From contig JNVV01000002.1 in the NCBI GenBank assembly GCA_000733355.1, positions 1,041,626-1,105,625 of the forward strand: a DNA stretch of 64,000 nucleotides. Reading direction: 5' to 3'. The notes beneath the pieces are model-generated. The model saw nothing but the letters and a program-made list of their open reading frames with translations. It was not told the DNA's origin and did not search any database. The translations under genes were made by a program, and so were the position numbers. The stretch comes from Falciphora oryzae. Lineage: Eukaryota; Ascomycota; Sordariomycetes; Magnaporthales; Magnaporthaceae. Shown here one piece after another: positions 63,536 to 64,000 of the stretch. Every line of letters begins with the position of its first letter. The stretch's first letter is position 1.

Positions 63536-64000
63536 CTAGCTCCAGTTCTTGCCAAAGAACTCGAGCACCGTCTTGTAGCCCCTGATGTACTCCTCCTGGA
63601 CCCTGGGCTGCGTCAGGTCGGCGCGGGCGGCCATCCAGCCGTGGACCTGGTCCTTGAACATCTCGACGTGCTTGGGCACGGTGAGGGCGGCCTCGTACGC
63701 CGCCACGTCCTTCTCATCCTCCTCCATGGACGCCAGCATGATGATGGGCGCCTTGATGTCCTTGGCGTCGTTGGCGTCGACAAAGGCCGGGTGGATCGAG
63801 GCACCGGCCTTGAAGGGGTTGGTCTCGGGCTTGGACATCACGAGCGACACGATCTTGCCGCCCCAGCAGTAGCCGATGATGCCCCACGACTTGATGTTGG
63901 GGTGCTTCTCCTGCACCGCCTTGACGTAGTCAGGGATCTTGGCCGCCGTCTCGCCGGGCGCCCAGCCGCTGAACCAGGCTCCCAGGCTCTTCTGCTTCTC
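63536..64000 (-). CDS. dienelactone hydrolase family protein (partial, 5' end beyond window)
   Basis: The minus-strand frame is open from the right edge to a stop at 63536, giving the C-terminal 154 residues of an alpha/beta hydrolase. The nucleophile elbow is GIIGYCWGGKIVSLV, with Cys as nucleophile as in dienelactone hydrolases. An acidic loop (ASMEEDEKD) and DQVHGWMAARADL carry the expected Asp region and catalytic His. Dienelactone hydrolases open lactones in catechol degradation, but many fungal members have other or unknown substrates. The visible part starts EKQKSLGAWFSGWAPGETAA; the N-terminal 90-100 residues lie beyond position 64000. Confidence 0.9.
   Translation of the reverse strand, partial: EKQKSLGAWFSGWAPGETAAKIPDYVKAVQEKHPNIKSWGIIGYCWGGKIVSLVMSKPETNPFKAGASIHPAFVDANDAKDIKAPIIMLASMEEDEKDVAAYEAALTVPKHVEMFKDQVHGWMAARADLTQPRVQEEYIRGYKTVLEFFGKNWS

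Overview
The window is nuclear DNA of a filamentous ascomycete (Pezizomycotina, most likely a Sordariomycete). Evidence: GC-rich coding sequence, short GT-AG introns (about 60-220 nt) with fungal branch sites, and fungal gene families (LYC1-type acetyltransferase, fungal ROM2, BOR1, a Seg1/Sle1-like protein, GH3 xylosidase). I support 22 protein genes (one cut by the right edge, one with an unresolved 5' end), two tRNA genes and one long foldback repeat. All exon boundaries were read by eye from reading frame, splice signals and family conservation; there is no transcript evidence.

Layout. 1-5.6 kb: a Dabb-domain protein, an unrecognised 264-aa protein, a closely spaced tRNA-Glu(CTC)/tRNA-Lys(CTT) pair, quinolinate phosphoribosyltransferase and an Mpv17/PMP22 membrane protein. 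6.5-15 kb: a housekeeping block of YIF1 and the SRP receptor alpha subunit (divergent, sharing a 0.5-kb promoter), ATP synthase subunit d, NAC alpha and ribosomal protein L14. 16.7-27.3 kb: a LYC1-like acetyltransferase, a secreted GH3 beta-xylosidase with candidate XlnR and CreA sites upstream, Tudor-SN (SND1) and Cu/Zn superoxide dismutase. 30-39 kb: a Rho1 exchange factor (DEP-DH-PH-CNH) convergent with a BOR1 anion transporter. 41.7-57.9 kb: a membrane-anchored protein of unknown function, a CTI6-like PHD protein, mitochondrial GTPase MTG1 and a large disordered Seg1/Sle1-like eisosome candidate. 58.5-64 kb looks more accessory: an AlkB-like dioxygenase, a BBE-type flavoprotein, the foldback repeat, a C2H2 protein with an internal repeat, and a truncated dienelactone hydrolase.

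The genes do not form one pathway. Several are core eukaryotic functions: ER targeting (SRP receptor, NAC), ER-Golgi traffic (YIF1), mitochondrial energy and translation (ATP7, MTG1), NAD synthesis, and cell-wall/plasma-membrane organisation (ROM2, eisosome candidate). I see no CRISPR array, no biosynthetic cluster, no virus and no intact autonomous transposon. The least explained feature is the ~357-bp imperfect inverted repeat at 61337-61693. Other points of interest are two GC-AG introns and a tRNA pair that probably forms one precursor.
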